From the NCBI GenBank assembly GCA_964023205.1, contig OZ026843.1:4015029-4079028 (forward strand): a stretch of 64,000 bases of DNA, in the 5' to 3' direction. The position numbers and the translations under genes are program-made. The notes under the pieces are model-generated. The model searched no databases. It had not been told where the DNA came from and saw only the letters and a program-made list of their open reading frames with translations. This stretch comes from Lutraria lutraria. Its lineage: Eukaryota; Mollusca; Bivalvia; Venerida; Mactridae. Positions within the stretch are counted from its first letter, which is position 1; every line of letters begins with the position of its first letter. Below are positions 1 to 14,900 of this stretch, in pieces.

Positions 1-1264
1 CTGGTGATAAAAAAGGGATACCACTACATGTGTGTGATGTACACAGTCAAACTACTACATACATGTTGTCGTGTTCACAGTCTATTTAAAATATCCTTGA
101 CCTTCTGGAATATAGTGATACTGACATTGTTTTACGTTGAAGTCTTTTCAGCCTGGGAAATAGCCGATCCAGCCTACCAGATCATTCAAGGAGTTTTCGT
201 GAACTTTCGTATTATGTCACAATATGTCCACAATGTATACTATGTGTATATATATATATTTTTCAGTGTCATAATCTTATGAACAAACTTTATCATAGAA
301 CAATGCTGATGTTGATGTATTTATCTTCCAAGAAATGTCAGATAAAATGTTAAATGTTCTGGTTGTGTCATAAAATCATATAATTACATTTTATTGTTTC
401 ATTCGAATTTTCAACATAATTCATCTTTGATTCAATAAGGATGCATATTGTTTAGAACATTGAGGAGCCACCTTGTCATACTTGAGAAACAAAAAGTTGC
501 TTATGTTGTTAGTTACGGTAACTTACCATAAATATCAATTTGAAAATGTTAACTACAATTTTGCCAGCAATTTAACTTTTTCAAGTATTTATGAGAATGG
601 TGCTTCTTTTTCTATTGTTTTCATGATTATCCAAATCCATCACTATTAATTTTAAAATCTAGGTCACTTTTTGTCATCTTGTTCTTTGAATTTTGTTCAT
701 GAATGTCAACGTATCACCAAGATGGGATAATTTCAGTGTACATGTTGTTGTGTTCTATTTTAAGTGACTGTTTTTATATCAGCTTTGGCCCCAGATAATG
801 AACTTTATTTTCATTTGCGAATTATTTTCCTTTGACTTTCTTGAAGCTCTGTAAGAAACCTAATTCACTGTTAAATTTACGGAATATGTTGTCTTCATTT
901 TTAAATGGTCACATCTTTTACTAACCAGGAATGCTGAAAATTTCTTTTTCTGGTCAATGTTATTTATACCAATTATTTCCTGATAATGTACCTAGTGGTA
1001 TTCTATGTAACAGATATTTTTCAATTTGTCAGTTAATAATGAGAACAAAGTTTTTGTACTTTGAATATAATTTATAGAATAATTAGAGCATTTGTGATGA
1101 GTCATATTTATCATTTTTCTCTAGAGGGTTGGGGACATGAGCACAGATAGTGTATTTATTAGGAGAGTTTTGGTACTGATTATTGGTTAAATGGTGCTGC
1201 ATTAGTTTTATTTATAAAATTTAGCATCTACATATGATTTTGGTCCATCTGAGAGTTATCCATT

Positions 1265-1277
1265 GGGGGGGGGGGGG
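1265..1277. repeat. poly-G tract (13 G)
   Basis: An uninterrupted run of G inside T-rich sequence. Two longer G runs occur at 42026-42042 and 45986-46004. Confidence 0.9.
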
Positions 1278-1514
1278 TATAATAACACGGCTTCTTTCAG
1301 TAGATCATTTAATTCTTTTTTCAGATTGTATGTATTACTTACGAAGATATAATGAACATTCATGAGGAATCACATGTTTCTGGAATATTTTCATCATTTT
1401 GTTAAGTCTTTAAAAAAAATTCAGAAGGGTCAAAGTTGTATGCTGCTGCTAAATTGTGTACATTTTTTAAATTCTTTGATACTTAACTATTATCAGATGG
1501 ATAAATGATAAAAT

Positions 1515-1697
1515 TACTGTCAAACCTGTATTTGCAGCCATCTCTGGATAATGGTCACCCTGTGATTAAAGGCCATTCTCTGAAAAACCATCATTGACTA
1601 TATAGAACAAACTGACCCCTGAATAAAGGTTGTTTGTCAATAAAGGCCACATTTTGTATTTTCCCAAGGGTGGCCTTTGTTCACAGGTTTGACTGTA
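1515..1697. repeat. MITE-like repeat with 15-bp terminal inverted repeats, copy 1
   Basis: The left end reads TACTGTCAAACCTGT and the right end ACAGGTTTGACTGTA, inverted repeats with one mismatch. Between them are GGCCATTCTC and AAAGGCCAC blocks and a GGGTGGCCTTTG block near the right end. A second, more decayed copy is at 5880-6051. From memory, the TACAGTCAAACCTGT end resembles a short repeat common in marine invertebrate genomes; this was not searched. Confidence 0.6.
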
Positions 1698-4600
1698 CTG
1701 TTATTTTTGCATTTTAGAAATTTAAGATTTTATGAAAATGACTACATCTGTATAACTTGACTGTAATTAATTTATTTCTAGTATTGTTTTAATACACCTA
1801 AGTGCTATAGCCCAGAGTTTTGGGCTATAAAGAATGTTTACAGTGATCTTAATGTACTGAGATCGTTATTGCTACCAGAATATGTGTATGGTCCATCTGT
1901 TGCTTTTATGTTGAAATCTGACATGTTAAAATACTTATTAGGCGTAAGACAATATGCGCTTGATTTGAAAAAAATGCCTTTTCAAAATTTGGTTGCTTGA
2001 CTTGTAAAGTCAAAAAAAAATCCTAACTTGAGTCTTTGAAAAGTTTGTACCTATGGAAGTCTGGAATTTTTTATGACTCTTTAAGTCCAATAATTTCATA
2101 ATTTTCAAAATCCATTATACTTATATATTATTAAGGGCTTTCATAAACAATTAGTTCATTGGTTGAAATAGTGTGTACAAGTGCTTGTTTTATTTGTTTA
2201 TTATAATAATAGGCCTAATAATTATTATTAGCAGATTTCATATCAATTGAAATCCAATCAGATTGTGGTAGATATAACAGGTACTGCCTTTCATGAGGGC
2301 AATTAAGGAACTCACACTTGTATTTATCATTTGTATATCATTTTAGCTGCGTTTGAAATATGTAAGGAAAGATCTGTGGATCTCTAATAGTATGAGATCA
2401 TTATTTGATTATTGGTAGAATGTGTAATATCAATAAAATCTCATCGTTTGTTGAGATTTGTACATAATGCCACTACATAGTATAAGATCTCATTTGAACA
2501 TCAATTAATATTTAAGATCATTTTAGAAAGTCAGCATGAGATCTTGAAGTATGCTATTGCATTTCCATTCCTTGAAAGATTTGAATATTAGTGGAAATAT
2601 GCCATTTTACTTAATTCATATTTAAATGAAGGACAAAATTGTCCTTTATTAAGCCATTCATTGTTTCTACTCCAGAATCAGATTTTCTCTCTATTGAGAA
2701 AGTTGTTGCTTGTTTCAGAAGTGAAGGTATTAATACTTTAGTCGAATAAATGAAAGGAAAATGGAATAAAACACCATTTTACAATCTGCATAATTATCCT
2801 TTAAGGAAATTATCTACTATCCTATAAATAATGAATATTTTTTCTCTGAGGGAGATAATCTCTTAGATAGGAGGCTAGCACCTTGTTTTGAACACAGAGT
2901 TGCTTCCCTTGATTTCTGATTCTGCAGTAGCAAACTTCAGTTCTTCATACGCGTAATCTTGCCACCTGGAAGTGAGTGTCTCAGACAAGAACATTATCAT
3001 TCCATCATTAAACTCTTCAGGTTTACATTAACATATGAATACACAGTTGTTTTTTACCTTTTTACCAAAATTAAAAGTTTTGCTACCTTTAGAAACATTG
3101 CATATTATTATAACTCATATAAATATGTTGTTTTTAGTATTACCAGTAATTTATTGATATATTACTGACTCACATAAAACAGAACAATATATTTTGTTCT
3201 AGGTGAGGATAACATTTTTTCTGGGTAGACAAAATATTGTTTTGTGTACTTACTGAAAATCAGATACATTTTTCATTATGTGATATACATATATGTAATT
3301 ACACATTTAAGGCATGTTGCCAAAAAACAGTTTAACTCATTGCCAAAAAGCACAATAGTTAAATTCATTTCATAATTATATTTGTGTTATATTTTACTAA
3401 ATCTTTTTCTGAAATTTTCATCCAAGTTCTGTTCAGTTCTGTGAAATGAATTATAAGGTAGTCACATATACAACATATCTGTCTTGCAAACAGTAAGTAT
3501 TGAATAATGGTCGAATAATTGTTAGAGCAGACTCATCTGTCAGTTTAAAAATATTTTGTAATGGTGCCATAACCATTCATTTAACAGTCCCATCTAAGCT
3601 TTAATAGCACTTTTATAACTTAAAATTTAACAATGAATTACATGTATTATACAGTATATATCTGATTAAGAACTTCAATGAGACAGAAAATCAGACAAAC
3701 CATTACAAGGGATCATTGTATAGTATGGTAACATTCTTTAATTATTCTTATCCCTTAAGTTTATGTAAATAATTGCTTGAATATAACATTTCTGCTTAAG
3801 AATGAATACTCTAAAATATGCTAGTTTAGCTGTGATATTTCTGACATACTCATATCCAGAAATGTATCATAAAAATGTGTTGATCGCCTACTAGACAGGG
3901 TCATTAGAACCATTAGGGGAGGTAACCCTCCCAATTTGTTTGGCTGTAATGATTATCTGATTATTCCCTGAAATCTTAAATTGCTGCCTACAGGCTTGTG
4001 TATAAACTGTTGTCTATGTTTTATGTTGATATCTGTAGTTTGTTAAGGTTATTCAGTCTTCTATCATAAAGTATACAGACATTCAATGGACATGTCCGTT
4101 CTGTGGACATGTCAGAAATCTATATTACAGGTATCTTTTGTCATTGTTTGCAAGAGGTATTGTCAGTTTTTCTTATATGTTAACTTTATAAATTAGTTAA
4201 ATGTAAACATAACTGCTGTAAATACCCTGTTCATGTCATAGGTTTATATAGTTCAGAAAGGAATATGTTGATAAGTATTTGTACATGTTATAGTTTCAGT
4301 TGTTTACTTTTAAATGTTATTTTTGTGCTTTTACGTATGTATTGTTGAGAAAAGTTCATGTTTTCTGTTAATGTATAAATCATTTAAACATATCCCATGT
4401 ATATAATAATGTATACATACTTAGAAGAATCTATATACACACATGTGTTTACCCCACCCACCACCTCATTGTAACAGTTTTTATGTTATATTATTTGTTT
4501 TGTTGATTAAGTATATCTGCCACCATTTTTATCTGCGTTTTATATCTATGTCCGATTTTAACATTTTGAATCATTTCTAAAATTAATAAACACAAATCTA

Positions 4601-5879
4601 CAATAAAAGGAATATGGGGTTTCCTAGAAACACATATGGGTTTATTGATTTTCCAAGGAGCCCTCAAACTAATTTGCAATTTCCTGACACTGTTTACAAT
4701 ATGATATACAGTCTAAGATGGTTTTAACAGTTTCTGAAGATCTCAGTCGAGATCGTACTTAAGGATATTAGACTGTGATGAGTCTCTCTTCAAATTCTCT
4801 AATTACCAATGAGATTGAATATTTTTTAGATTATTGCTCTGTTAGATCTTGGTTTTATGTATAAGTGTAGGGAACATACTTTTATAAATTCTATATGTAA
4901 GTTTGTTATATATAAACACCCATTAATTGTGTATTTGTTATAGAGTATTGTTTTACAGAATGTTTTAATATACCGTGTAAGTGGTTATTTCTGCAGGGTT
5001 GTAAATACGGTACCAATACTTTGTTGTCATTATTAAAAACCATACGGATCATTATATCAATTCATTTATTTAAAAAAAATAACTTCAAATTGTTCACTGT
5101 CATGTTTTTGATAATTGATACATTGATTCACTTTGATAAATTCTTACCAAATTTGCAGAAATCAAATTACAAAATAATAAAAGTTGCCATTTTTAGGCAA
5201 TAAAAAACAAGTGAAATTCAAGTCTGCAGAAATGTCCACTCAAGGGTACATCCAAACTGTTGTGTTTTTGTTGCCTTTTTATGGTTTGACTGCTTATGCT
5301 TCAAAATTTCAAAGAAATATTTTGCGATTTTTCTGGGTTGAAAACTTCAGGTATAATTTATCAAAATTGTTTTGTGTTTTTGAACGCTGCACTTTTTGAG
5401 TTTAACCCCATATTCTTTTTTTTTCACAAAATTGTAAATCATACATGTTCTGTATGAATGATAGGTCAAGGAAAATAAATTGTGTTCTAAGTACTGTTAC
5501 ATAGAGAAATAATTTTAGTTCTGTGTATGAAGTTAAGATGTTATATCATTTTTCATGGAATCTTTATGACTCTATATCTGTGGATTGCTAGTGATAACAC
5601 TACAAAATTGATCAGTGAGATAGCCTGAGCAATACAATATATTTTTCTTGGCCTTATTTGGGTATGAAAGAAATGTATGTACATGTATTGAATGTATGAA
5701 TTGTCCCTTATATTGAATACTATTATAAAAACAAAGTTCATATCATTATACATAAACATTATATTAATATGTGTGTACATGAGTTTGTTGACGTTCTAGT
5801 CCAGTGTTTTTGGTAAAAAAAGATATGTTGTGATATGATTTGAACATTGATAAATACAATATTTTAATTTATTCTTGTC

Positions 5880-6051
5880 TTGTTTGTATTGGCTGTGTAA
5901 GCAGCTATCTCCAAATATAGGCCACAATGTATACAAAGGCCATTCATTAAAAAACTGTCTGTGATTATTTAGAACAAAATGAAGAACACCTATCAATAAA
6001 GGCAACGTTTTGTCTTTCCAAAGGGTGGCCATGGTTCACAGTTTTACTGTA
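5880..6051. repeat. MITE-like repeat, decayed copy 2
   Basis: Shares the internal order of the 1515-1697 copy: GGCCA blocks, then AATAAAGGCAACGTTTTGT, then AAAGGGTGGCCATGGTTCAC, and ends ACAGTTTTACTGTA. Its left inverted repeat is largely lost. Confidence 0.5.
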
Positions 6052-6244
6052 CCATTTTTCTGAATCATGTGTAACTAATTATTCCGAATTATTTTTAATG
6101 AAAGATAACTTAGAACAAAGTTCAGGTTGAACTTTTATTGAGTTTAACACCTTCAATAGGAAATATCTCACTTTGAATGGCAGACAATCATGCAATGAAC
6201 AAATCATCCAGTTGTATTTAGCATAAAATGATAAAATAAAACAG

Positions 6245-6264
6245 AATAAAAAGGAACATTTATT
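6245..6264. promoter_or_regulatory. facing poly(A) signals of two convergent transcripts
   Basis: AATAAA on the plus strand at 6245-6250 and AATAAA on the minus strand at 6264-6259 (plus-strand TTTATT) are 8 bp apart. Cleavage normally follows the signal by 10-30 bases, so the two transcripts would overlap by a few tens of bases. The base skew also changes here: T-rich to the left, A-rich to the right on the plus strand. Confidence 0.45.
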
Positions 6265-8992
6265 CTATATGTCGATACATCTTTTTACAAGTACAAGGTA
6301 CAAAATACAAGTACAATATTTCCATAAACTGAGTCAAGTGCATTGTCTGAGAATTATAAGTTGGTTTCCAACATGTTAATCTAGCCGATATCTCCCTGAT
6401 ATATATATAAATATATGTGACTATGATAAATCTATCTGTCCTGTATCATATAGTAGGGTGTTACGATCAGACTGACACAAGACATGCATACACTAAGGTT
6501 GAAGATTCATATTGCTGTTAAAAAAGCCAACGCCAATAATTTAGTTATCCACAACAACAAAAATGGACTTGCAAGTATTGTTTTTAAACATTCCATGTTA
6601 ATAGTCAACCATTATTTGTATAACTGGAATAGATTAACCAAAATAATGTGATGATTTTAAATTGTTGATAAGCCAAGCCAGATATCATTTGATAGATAAC
6701 AATCCAATTTATAATTTTACAAATGCCAAAAAATCTCCTGCACACATACACACAATTGAAAATGCATATAGGCCAATAAACCTTATATATAACAATTCAA
6801 TCTTTGCTTAATTACAGGTTTTTTTTCAAGAAAATGAAAAGGACAGGTATCAGCGTCATACCTCATTAATGTTTAAAAATTTACAGCAAAAGTAGAACTT
6901 ACCGAAAAGTTTCATAAATTTTACCTCGACAATCTACTACAAAATGCAACAATGTGTAAATTAAGATCATTTACTAAGAGCATAACAACTCATATTTGAG
7001 TCAATTTCTATCTGACTGAATTCAATTTTAAGTAGACCATTTGATTTGGAGTTTGAGGTAAACTTGTTGGTAAGAGTATGACCTTTAATTGCACTTGTGA
7101 ATCTAACAATATACATGTATGAGATTTATGGCATGAAAAAAACACAGGGTTCTGTGACATCTGTTTACAATATCTGCATCTAAAACTTGAAGCAATATGA
7201 GAAGCAGAACATATGATTTGTCATTAATTACTTCTGCAAGCCATGATATAGCACTTATAGCTTTTATAAACACATGGTTTTATATATCTGAGACATGTTT
7301 GATGCCACACAAATAAGATGGTTCAATTCTGTGTCCAAAAAAGACAATGTCAAATGAGTTTGAACACAAAATTCAACATAAGGGCAAGTGTACTAAGATT
7401 CAATATGTATACAAGACACAAGTTGTTGATTTCCTGTACTGTATATAATTAAACAGAGGTTTAAGACCTAAGTGCCATCTTCATATGCTTTTAATAGGAA
7501 GCTGGTGTTCTTTGACTTTTCAATATGGACAATTTGTTATGGTGAATTAATCAGCTAATTTTTATTTTTGAGTTGCTAAAAAATGACGTTACTTTTTCTA
7601 CATCCATTCTAATCAATGCTTGACAAATGCCAGTTTCCTAAGTTTCAACTCAGTAGTAAAAAATACATTCTAAATGTTGCAAAAAATTATCAATCGTCAT
7701 TTCAAACACAAAAAATCTTTCTTAGAAAGAGACAATGGTTACATAAGACAAACAACATCAAAAAATGTGTGCAAAGTTCCTATACAATATTCAAAACATT
7801 CGAGTCAGAAGAGCCTGGCCTAGAACAGTGTATGTCCCACTGAAATAATGATCACAATATCCTACACACAGTTTAAATATGTATAAAAAGCAAAATATTT
7901 TAGCAATCAAAACAACAAAGAAGTGATTGAGTGTACAAAAAAATCCAATCACTTAATTCTTTTTGCTCAACTTGTATACTAAACAATCAACTTTCAACAT
8001 GACAAATCGTATCAAAAGCAGACATTTCAAAAATGGTATGCAACTAATCAACAGATGTATACAAATCATTTGTTAAGCTTGTATGCATGCATTTCATTCA
8101 TGGAAATCAGTGATGGGTAATATTAAAATATACCTTTAAATCAAAACAATGATCAGAATAACAGGATCAAGTCAAAACTTCATTCAGTAATAAATTAAAT
8201 ACTTCAATGTACAATATTTAGTAAATGAATTTCCATTCTCAGCTGTAAACAGTTTATATCATGAAGTAACAATGAAATACAATCATACAAAAATCAAGTG
8301 AAGGCTAATTACAAAATATAAAACGAAATAAACAAAGCTTACAAGAATCTGATTAGTTCTTAGTGCGCTAGTTTCAAATTTTCATAGACAGGTCAAACAC
8401 ACAATGCATAACCAAATACATATGTATACATTCAGCAAGGATTAAGTGAAATTCTAGAAATAAAGGCAATAAAATGCACCAAAAATGTAGTTAAATTGTT
8501 AACAATTTTTTTCTGTACAATGCACAGCTGATCTATATATATTTCGTTACCTAGGTGATGTATCACGTGTGAATGGTTAACAACCAAACAACGCTGCCTG
8601 TAATTAACTACCTGAATTATCAACATAACATTGAATTCAATCAATAATAGAGAATTTTATTTAAGTGAAAAACATGATGAATGATTCCAAGGAAAATACA
8701 TAAGATTCTCTATCAGTGATCTTTTTGAAAATATAAACAATAAATGCACAGTGAGCTGACCTAGGGAGATATATAATCATGTATGTACACACAGATACTA
8801 TATTTAAGAACATTACATTCAATCAACAGGTAGTTAGTGGCCTGTTTACTACACAGGGAAAAAAGGCCCAGGACTGATCATCATGCTTGTATTAAAGATG
8901 CAAAAGACAGCTGACTACAGCAGCACTGTCTTGATCCATTATCAACACTGACTTGTATATATATATATATATATACACCACATACCAGTGGC
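6259..8992 (-). other. probable 3' UTR of the BZW-like gene
   Basis: It runs from the TAA stop at 8995-8993 to a minus-strand AATAAA at 6264-6259. No exon-like ORF is visible, and the plus strand is A-rich, so the minus-strand transcript would be T/U-rich. A (TA)n run at 8956-8975 lies just after the stop. The length, about 2.7 kb, is inferred from the poly(A) signal; a shorter UTR is possible. Confidence 0.45.
8956..8975. repeat. (TA)n microsatellite
   Basis: About ten TA dinucleotides, 18 bases past the BZW stop codon, in the presumed 3' UTR. Confidence 0.9.
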
Positions 8993-11900
8993 TTAATCTT
9001 CTTCATCAGATTCTGAAAATAAATAAAACACATGAATTCAATGGGATGAGCAATTGTTTAACTCAAAATTAATGATCCCTTTGTTTTAAGGTAAAAGTAA
9101 TATTCCAGCTATCATTCTTAATGCCAGCCATTTAACATTAATGACTTATGTAAATATCATGGTCTTGATTGCATGTATCAAATGCAATCATACATGTATC
9201 AAGCAAATGACAAAGAACAGCAGTTTTATCAAATGATACTATTTAATTGATTTTAGGTGGGGACCTCCATTGTCAAGTGGTTATGTCCTCTGACTAGTAA
9301 TTACTAATTACTAGACCTTCACATCCATTAGTTCACATCCCAACCGGGACTAGACATGTGAGGAAGCTGTCCAGCTAGCTAATGAAACATTTGTGGTACT
9401 ATCCAAGCTTCTTACTCAAACATTAAAACTAAATAACGTTAAATAAATAACCTAGGCAGTTGGTGCAACATAAACCCTAGTGAAAACAACCGCCCCGCAA
9501 GCGTTGCCAAGGCTCATCTGCTCAATGTCTCAGTGAGATCTATTTAACTATGAAGTTTCATGTTGCTACTTATTGGTTCTGAGTTATGAACTACATTTAA
9601 AGTTTTTGCACAGACACCGCAGCATCACAATAGCCTGACTTTTTCTTCGGAAACAGCCAAGTTAAAAATCAAGTCATTTTTAACACCATAGGTAATGCAT
9701 TCTCGAGTTAAACAAGAAACAAATTTTGTATTCAGCCCACATTTGAGACCAAAAATACAGGTAAGAAAATAAAGAGTTCATGACTTGGTCCTAATATTGA
9801 ATCGGTTGCCAGGTGAAGTTGAACTGTATTTTACTTCCTGTTTTTTATTTCATATAAAACTCAACAATATCTCACCTTCCTCTGCATTCTGGAGCCACTC
9901 AATAAATGTCTTCATCTGCTCCAAAAATACAGATTTGCCCTTAGAAGAATGAGAAGATGTGTACCATTTGAGAACACTGTCTTCACTCAAAACATCAGCT
10001 GTAACAGAAATATATATGTATCATTGTAGAACATGTAATTTCTTACATTGGTAACTTCTTACATTGACATGTGTTTCACAGTTGAAAAACTACACAATAG
10101 CTTATATATAGACTTTTCATTATAAACCAGTGTTTTTATATACATATATATTCAAATGTATGTAAAGTCAGATTGGTGAAAGGACTATCAAGCAAAAACT
10201 TAAATCACAAGATAAACCTTGCACAAAACATGCAGAGAAATTTATACATACTTTTGTAAAAGAGAACAATGATCTTTTGGAACACTTTCATGAAAACCAT
10301 GTTTTCATAGCAATATTCTTGTATCTTGATAAGAAGTTTGATTTCAGCTTCGAGGGATTTAGCGACCACAGCCATCACCATTGAATATTTCTTTAAATGT
10401 TTGATGGCTTGTTCAGCAACTAATTCTTCTTTCTTATTCCATTCAACCTGAGCCATCAATGTATTCCACACCTAAAATAGATAAAATACATGAAAATATG
10501 AATGATTAAGTAATATTGAAGTTGATAAAATGTAGCAGAAAAAATACTGAATTGAGACAAAGATTATTAATCAAAATTATCACTGATTTTCTCAATCCGA
10601 AATCATTACCAATTTTTAATATTTCCCCACAGGTTCCTTTCCCAATATGATGAAAAAAACCTCTGACTTTGCATTTTGTGGTAGAATTTTGAATTGCACT
10701 TGGTATACTGCCTGACACATACCATATATAAGTCAAACACAATCATGTTTCTACTTGTACACAAAAAACATGTGCTGTGATTCTGGGAAAGCATACAATT
10801 TCAATAATCCCTCAACAAAAGAAACTCTAAAATCCAGAACCCGTTAATTACTGGTTGTCACCATTATCAGGAAAAAATTGACAGAATCTACTTCCATATC
10901 CTTAAAACAAATTGCCTAGTTCTGTCAAAATTTAAGAAATATGGAAACGCTCCCAAACTAGAATGTTCCACCAGTTCAAACATATCCACATTATAAAGGG
11001 TACAATTATATCACAACACATAAGACAGATAACCACTATTTCCAGCACAGTCACATCATGAATTATGCCAAGAACCATAAATGAGTAAAACAGAGGGACT
11101 TAACATGACAACATCAGGTAAATCAGGGCGCACATTTCATCCATAGATAGAACAATGTTTCTGAATCTTGAAAATTAAAATAAAGGGAAAAATTACCCAA
11201 AAAATTCAAATTATAATCAGCCAAAGGACATTTTTGAGCCTCAACTTTTGACTATAAGTGCACTCCTTAAGTATACAAATAGCTCCTATAACTTACATGG
11301 ATAACCAACTCTGAATCAGCCAAACCATGTTTCTTCATGTATTCACCCAAATAACTGACAATCTGAAACAGAAATATGACAAACATTGACATAAATGAAA
11401 TGAAAGAATCAATCCACTCATTAATTTTTTATCAAATTTGTGAATTAATTATCATTTAAACTAAATCAAGAAAGATACGTTATTTATTTTTTTTAAATGT
11501 TATATATTTGAAAGAAGAAAATGAAAACAAAAAATGCCTAAAACAACTTCATTAATATTGTATTTGACACATAAACAACAATAATCTAGCAACAATTTAC
11601 AATTAATTCAATGACAAACATGAAGACACTTTCCCTTTCTTAGGTTCTTAGAGACAAGATACAGTGGTAATTCTGAAGTCTCCATTTGAAATTCACTCAC
11701 TATTGAACAAAATTTAGAACCAAACATAAAAGATGTCATTTATATACAGAATGAAATCTTGAAGTCTTCACAGATAATGATCATTGTATGATAACAGAGC
11801 TTCCCAATCATTCAACCCACCAGCTAATCAATCAAACCACGACAGAGTACAATACACAAACCTCTTTTGGCTGTTCATCATTTTCAATCATTTCCGACAA

Positions 11901-14900
11901 TTCTTTCTGTAACTCTTTCTTCACCTCAGACGATTGCTGCTTGTTCTGAAAAATTCAACAAATATCATTATAAAGTATCATTATAAAGTATCAATATAAA
12001 AAATAATTTTAAAATATCTTTATGAAATATGACTATGAAATATCATTACTACAGTTAGAGACAGACAACTTTTTTATATAGCATGAATAGTTTTTTTTAA
12101 CTATAATGCAACTAAATGATATAAAATCATAAATGCACTTATAAAAGCACAATGAAAACTCAATTTTAAGTAAAAAATGATCTGATTATTCAAGAGTTTT
12201 TGTGTGTTTTTTTTCATTCAAATGAACAACCTTAGGCCATTCTGTTATTTGTTTTACTTTTTTTAAGTGTAAACCTCATTTCGCAAAACCTAGCTACCTA
12301 TTTAACACACAAACTTATTTTGGAAGAACAAATCAATTTTCTTGACTTTAAAAACAAAATCATTATACCAAATATTAGTCAACTAACTACTACTTTAAAC
12401 TCAGAACATAGAAATTGAATACTTCTGATTTCTGCGAGACACTGTACCTTACACTAGAATGCATGAATTCTAATGTCATTGTCGCTTCATGAAAAACGTT
12501 TTTCTCCCATTTATATCTAAAAGAATTTTTTTAGGCCAACGGAGCTCAAAACCTAGTTGTTCAGCCACATACACATTGAACTTTTATTTTTTCTACATAA
12601 TACATAAACCAAATAAATTCAAACCTGAAAATTAGCAATAGATTCTAGCCCCTCTTTCTTGAAGTGGGACACAAAGGCTTCCTGACTTCTCTTGTTCAAA
12701 GGGAACAGCTCCTACCACAAGATAAAAATACATTATAAGTAAATATTATACCAAGGAATGATGCTTTCAAAACATATGTTGAACCTATACCTGAGAAATC
12801 ATTTTTAAGTTAAGTCAGAATTGAGAGCATGCGAAATACAATCATTTCTACACCAGTGGACTGACACATTCAAAGATACAACAGAATCTGACAAAATATT
12901 ATTGGCTCTCAATATACATCTACATAAATCTTCACTGATAATCAAATTTTACTGGTCATGAGGACCACAAATTCTCTGATTCAAGATTTACTAGACCACA
13001 TCAAAATAGTACCAGATTGTTGGGGTCTGAATGTTGGTTTTACATAGACAGGGGTTATTGTAAAATAAATGAGTTTTCAAAGGTTAATGGTTATTTCAAA
13101 TATTCTTACACAATATCATAAATACCATATAAATAAAATTCAAGTAATAACTAAACAAAGCTAGCAACAAAAATTATCAATCATTGAAGGAGAAGTAATC
13201 TGACACTAGCTTGTACTGAAAATGAATAAATCAAATAATTTTTTTTATCAATATGGCAGAACATATTTAGGACTGGGGGATATTTCATTGAGCAGGTCAC
13301 ATAACTGCAATGGATTTTTTTAAAGGAAAGTCTTACAATAAAAAAACTCACCAGCAATCTGGAGTCAATTTGAGCTGCTTTAAGAGCTTTCACGACGGAG
13401 TTAATGTCCTTGTCTTCCAGCCAAGACCTGAACATCAACGTTGCAAATCGTAGTGATATACCTGTCAATGTAAAAAAAATCATTTCAGTAATTTTGACAC
13501 TTACAGAAATGTACAATGAAAGTATTACAATGTGAAAAAACACACCCGAAACTACATACGCAAAAAAATAAGATTTCCTTCTTAGGACTTCTCTATCAAC
13601 CTTTTTATGGTGCTAGAAACACAATACAATTACAAGGTACAAAATTAACAAATTTTAGTTGGTTTATATATTGAGCATCGGACAAACCCAATAAGTTCTT
13701 ACACTTCTTAGACTGTAGACAGGATGATATTTTTTCAAACAACTTTTCACACACTTACCCTCCTTAACCAAGTGCTCCTCAAAGAGGGCAGAGAGCACAT
13801 GTGCCTTACAGAATCCATTGGCAAATATAACGCCAAGGATAATAGCCAGCTTTCTTTGTTCATCGTCCTTAAAGCCCTTCAAAAACACCAACAGCTGAAA
13901 TCAAAACAAAACACCATTTACAATATGATTAGTTGCATTTTTTAGGGACTTAAATGTATGAAAATGTTTTAAGGACATTTACAAACAACAATATAAAGCT
14001 AATTATTGCAGTAGTCAGACGAAGCTTTTTTAACTTACAGTCATACATAAGCATGTGCATCAAGCCTACCATAAAAAGACGCTCTTTAGTATACATTTAT
14101 TAACATAAAAGACCTAAGGAAACACTGAAAGAATGTAAACTGTACATGAAGGTTACATGTCTCTTCTCCTAAAGGTAACATATGAACAAAGGTGTGACAA
14201 TACTTTTATCACTTACACAGAAGTTTTTACATGTAACATATTCTACACACTTAAACTTGAAGAATGTTTTTTGCCCACTTGCACCTATTAAAGATGAAAC
14301 AATAATAAACAAATATTTAAAATGAAATGCAAATCATGTTCAGCTAACCTAAGCATTCTAAGGTCAGATATCTAATGTTTACATGGGAATCAAGAAAGAA
14401 TTCAGGAGTCATTTAATTCTATAGAATATTAACAAAAATGTCTATAAAATTGTCTTTCCTTTTAACTGGGATTTAACATCGCAACAACAGACAAGGTCAC
14501 TAGGTGGCACTCCAGCACTAACAATAGAGAATGACCCTGCACCTTATACCAGGCTAGAATCAACAAACTTCCACAAGTAAGCCAGACATTTTCTCTACAT
14601 GTGAAAATTGGCCCTGCATGGTTTTTAACTCACAGTGGTGAAGGGATAGTGTATAAGTGATTACAGGTCAGCAACCAAAACCATTCAACCACTGAGGCCC
14701 CCAATAAAATCTGTGCAGTTTGAAATGTTAATACCATATCATCACGTTTGAAAACATGACCTATTTTTATCAACACAGAATGACCAAAGACGAAACAAAC
14801 CTTCTTGATAGATTCCTCAAATGATTTCTCCAGGTACTTGTACCTTCTGAGAAGCTTGTTAAAAACCTGAAATAGGATACAACAGAAATAATTACCCAAT

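Larger units (their letters stand above)
1..6250 (+). other. probable long 3' UTR (and last exon edge) of a plus-strand gene entering from the left
   Basis: No convincing coding exon is visible over about 6 kb. By eye T exceeds A on the plus strand throughout, as is common in animal 3' UTRs, and a plus-strand AATAAA lies at 6245-6250. A polypyrimidine tract ending in CAG at 142-151 could be the last splice acceptor; two frames stay open for about 100 bases after it, and I recognise neither peptide. The block also contains a poly-G run and two copies of a short repeat, listed separately. The UTR assignment rests on base skew, absence of exons and the poly(A) signal. The alternative is ordinary intergenic DNA. 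Confidence 0.4.

Noticed and set aside
4..282. 92-codon ORF at the left edge
   Set aside because: The start is arbitrary; at most the part after 151 may be a terminal exon, and two frames are equally open there.
13181..13543. 120-codon minus-strand ORF as a separate gene
   Set aside because: It contains BZW coding exon 7 (13461-13352) plus intron readthrough on both sides.
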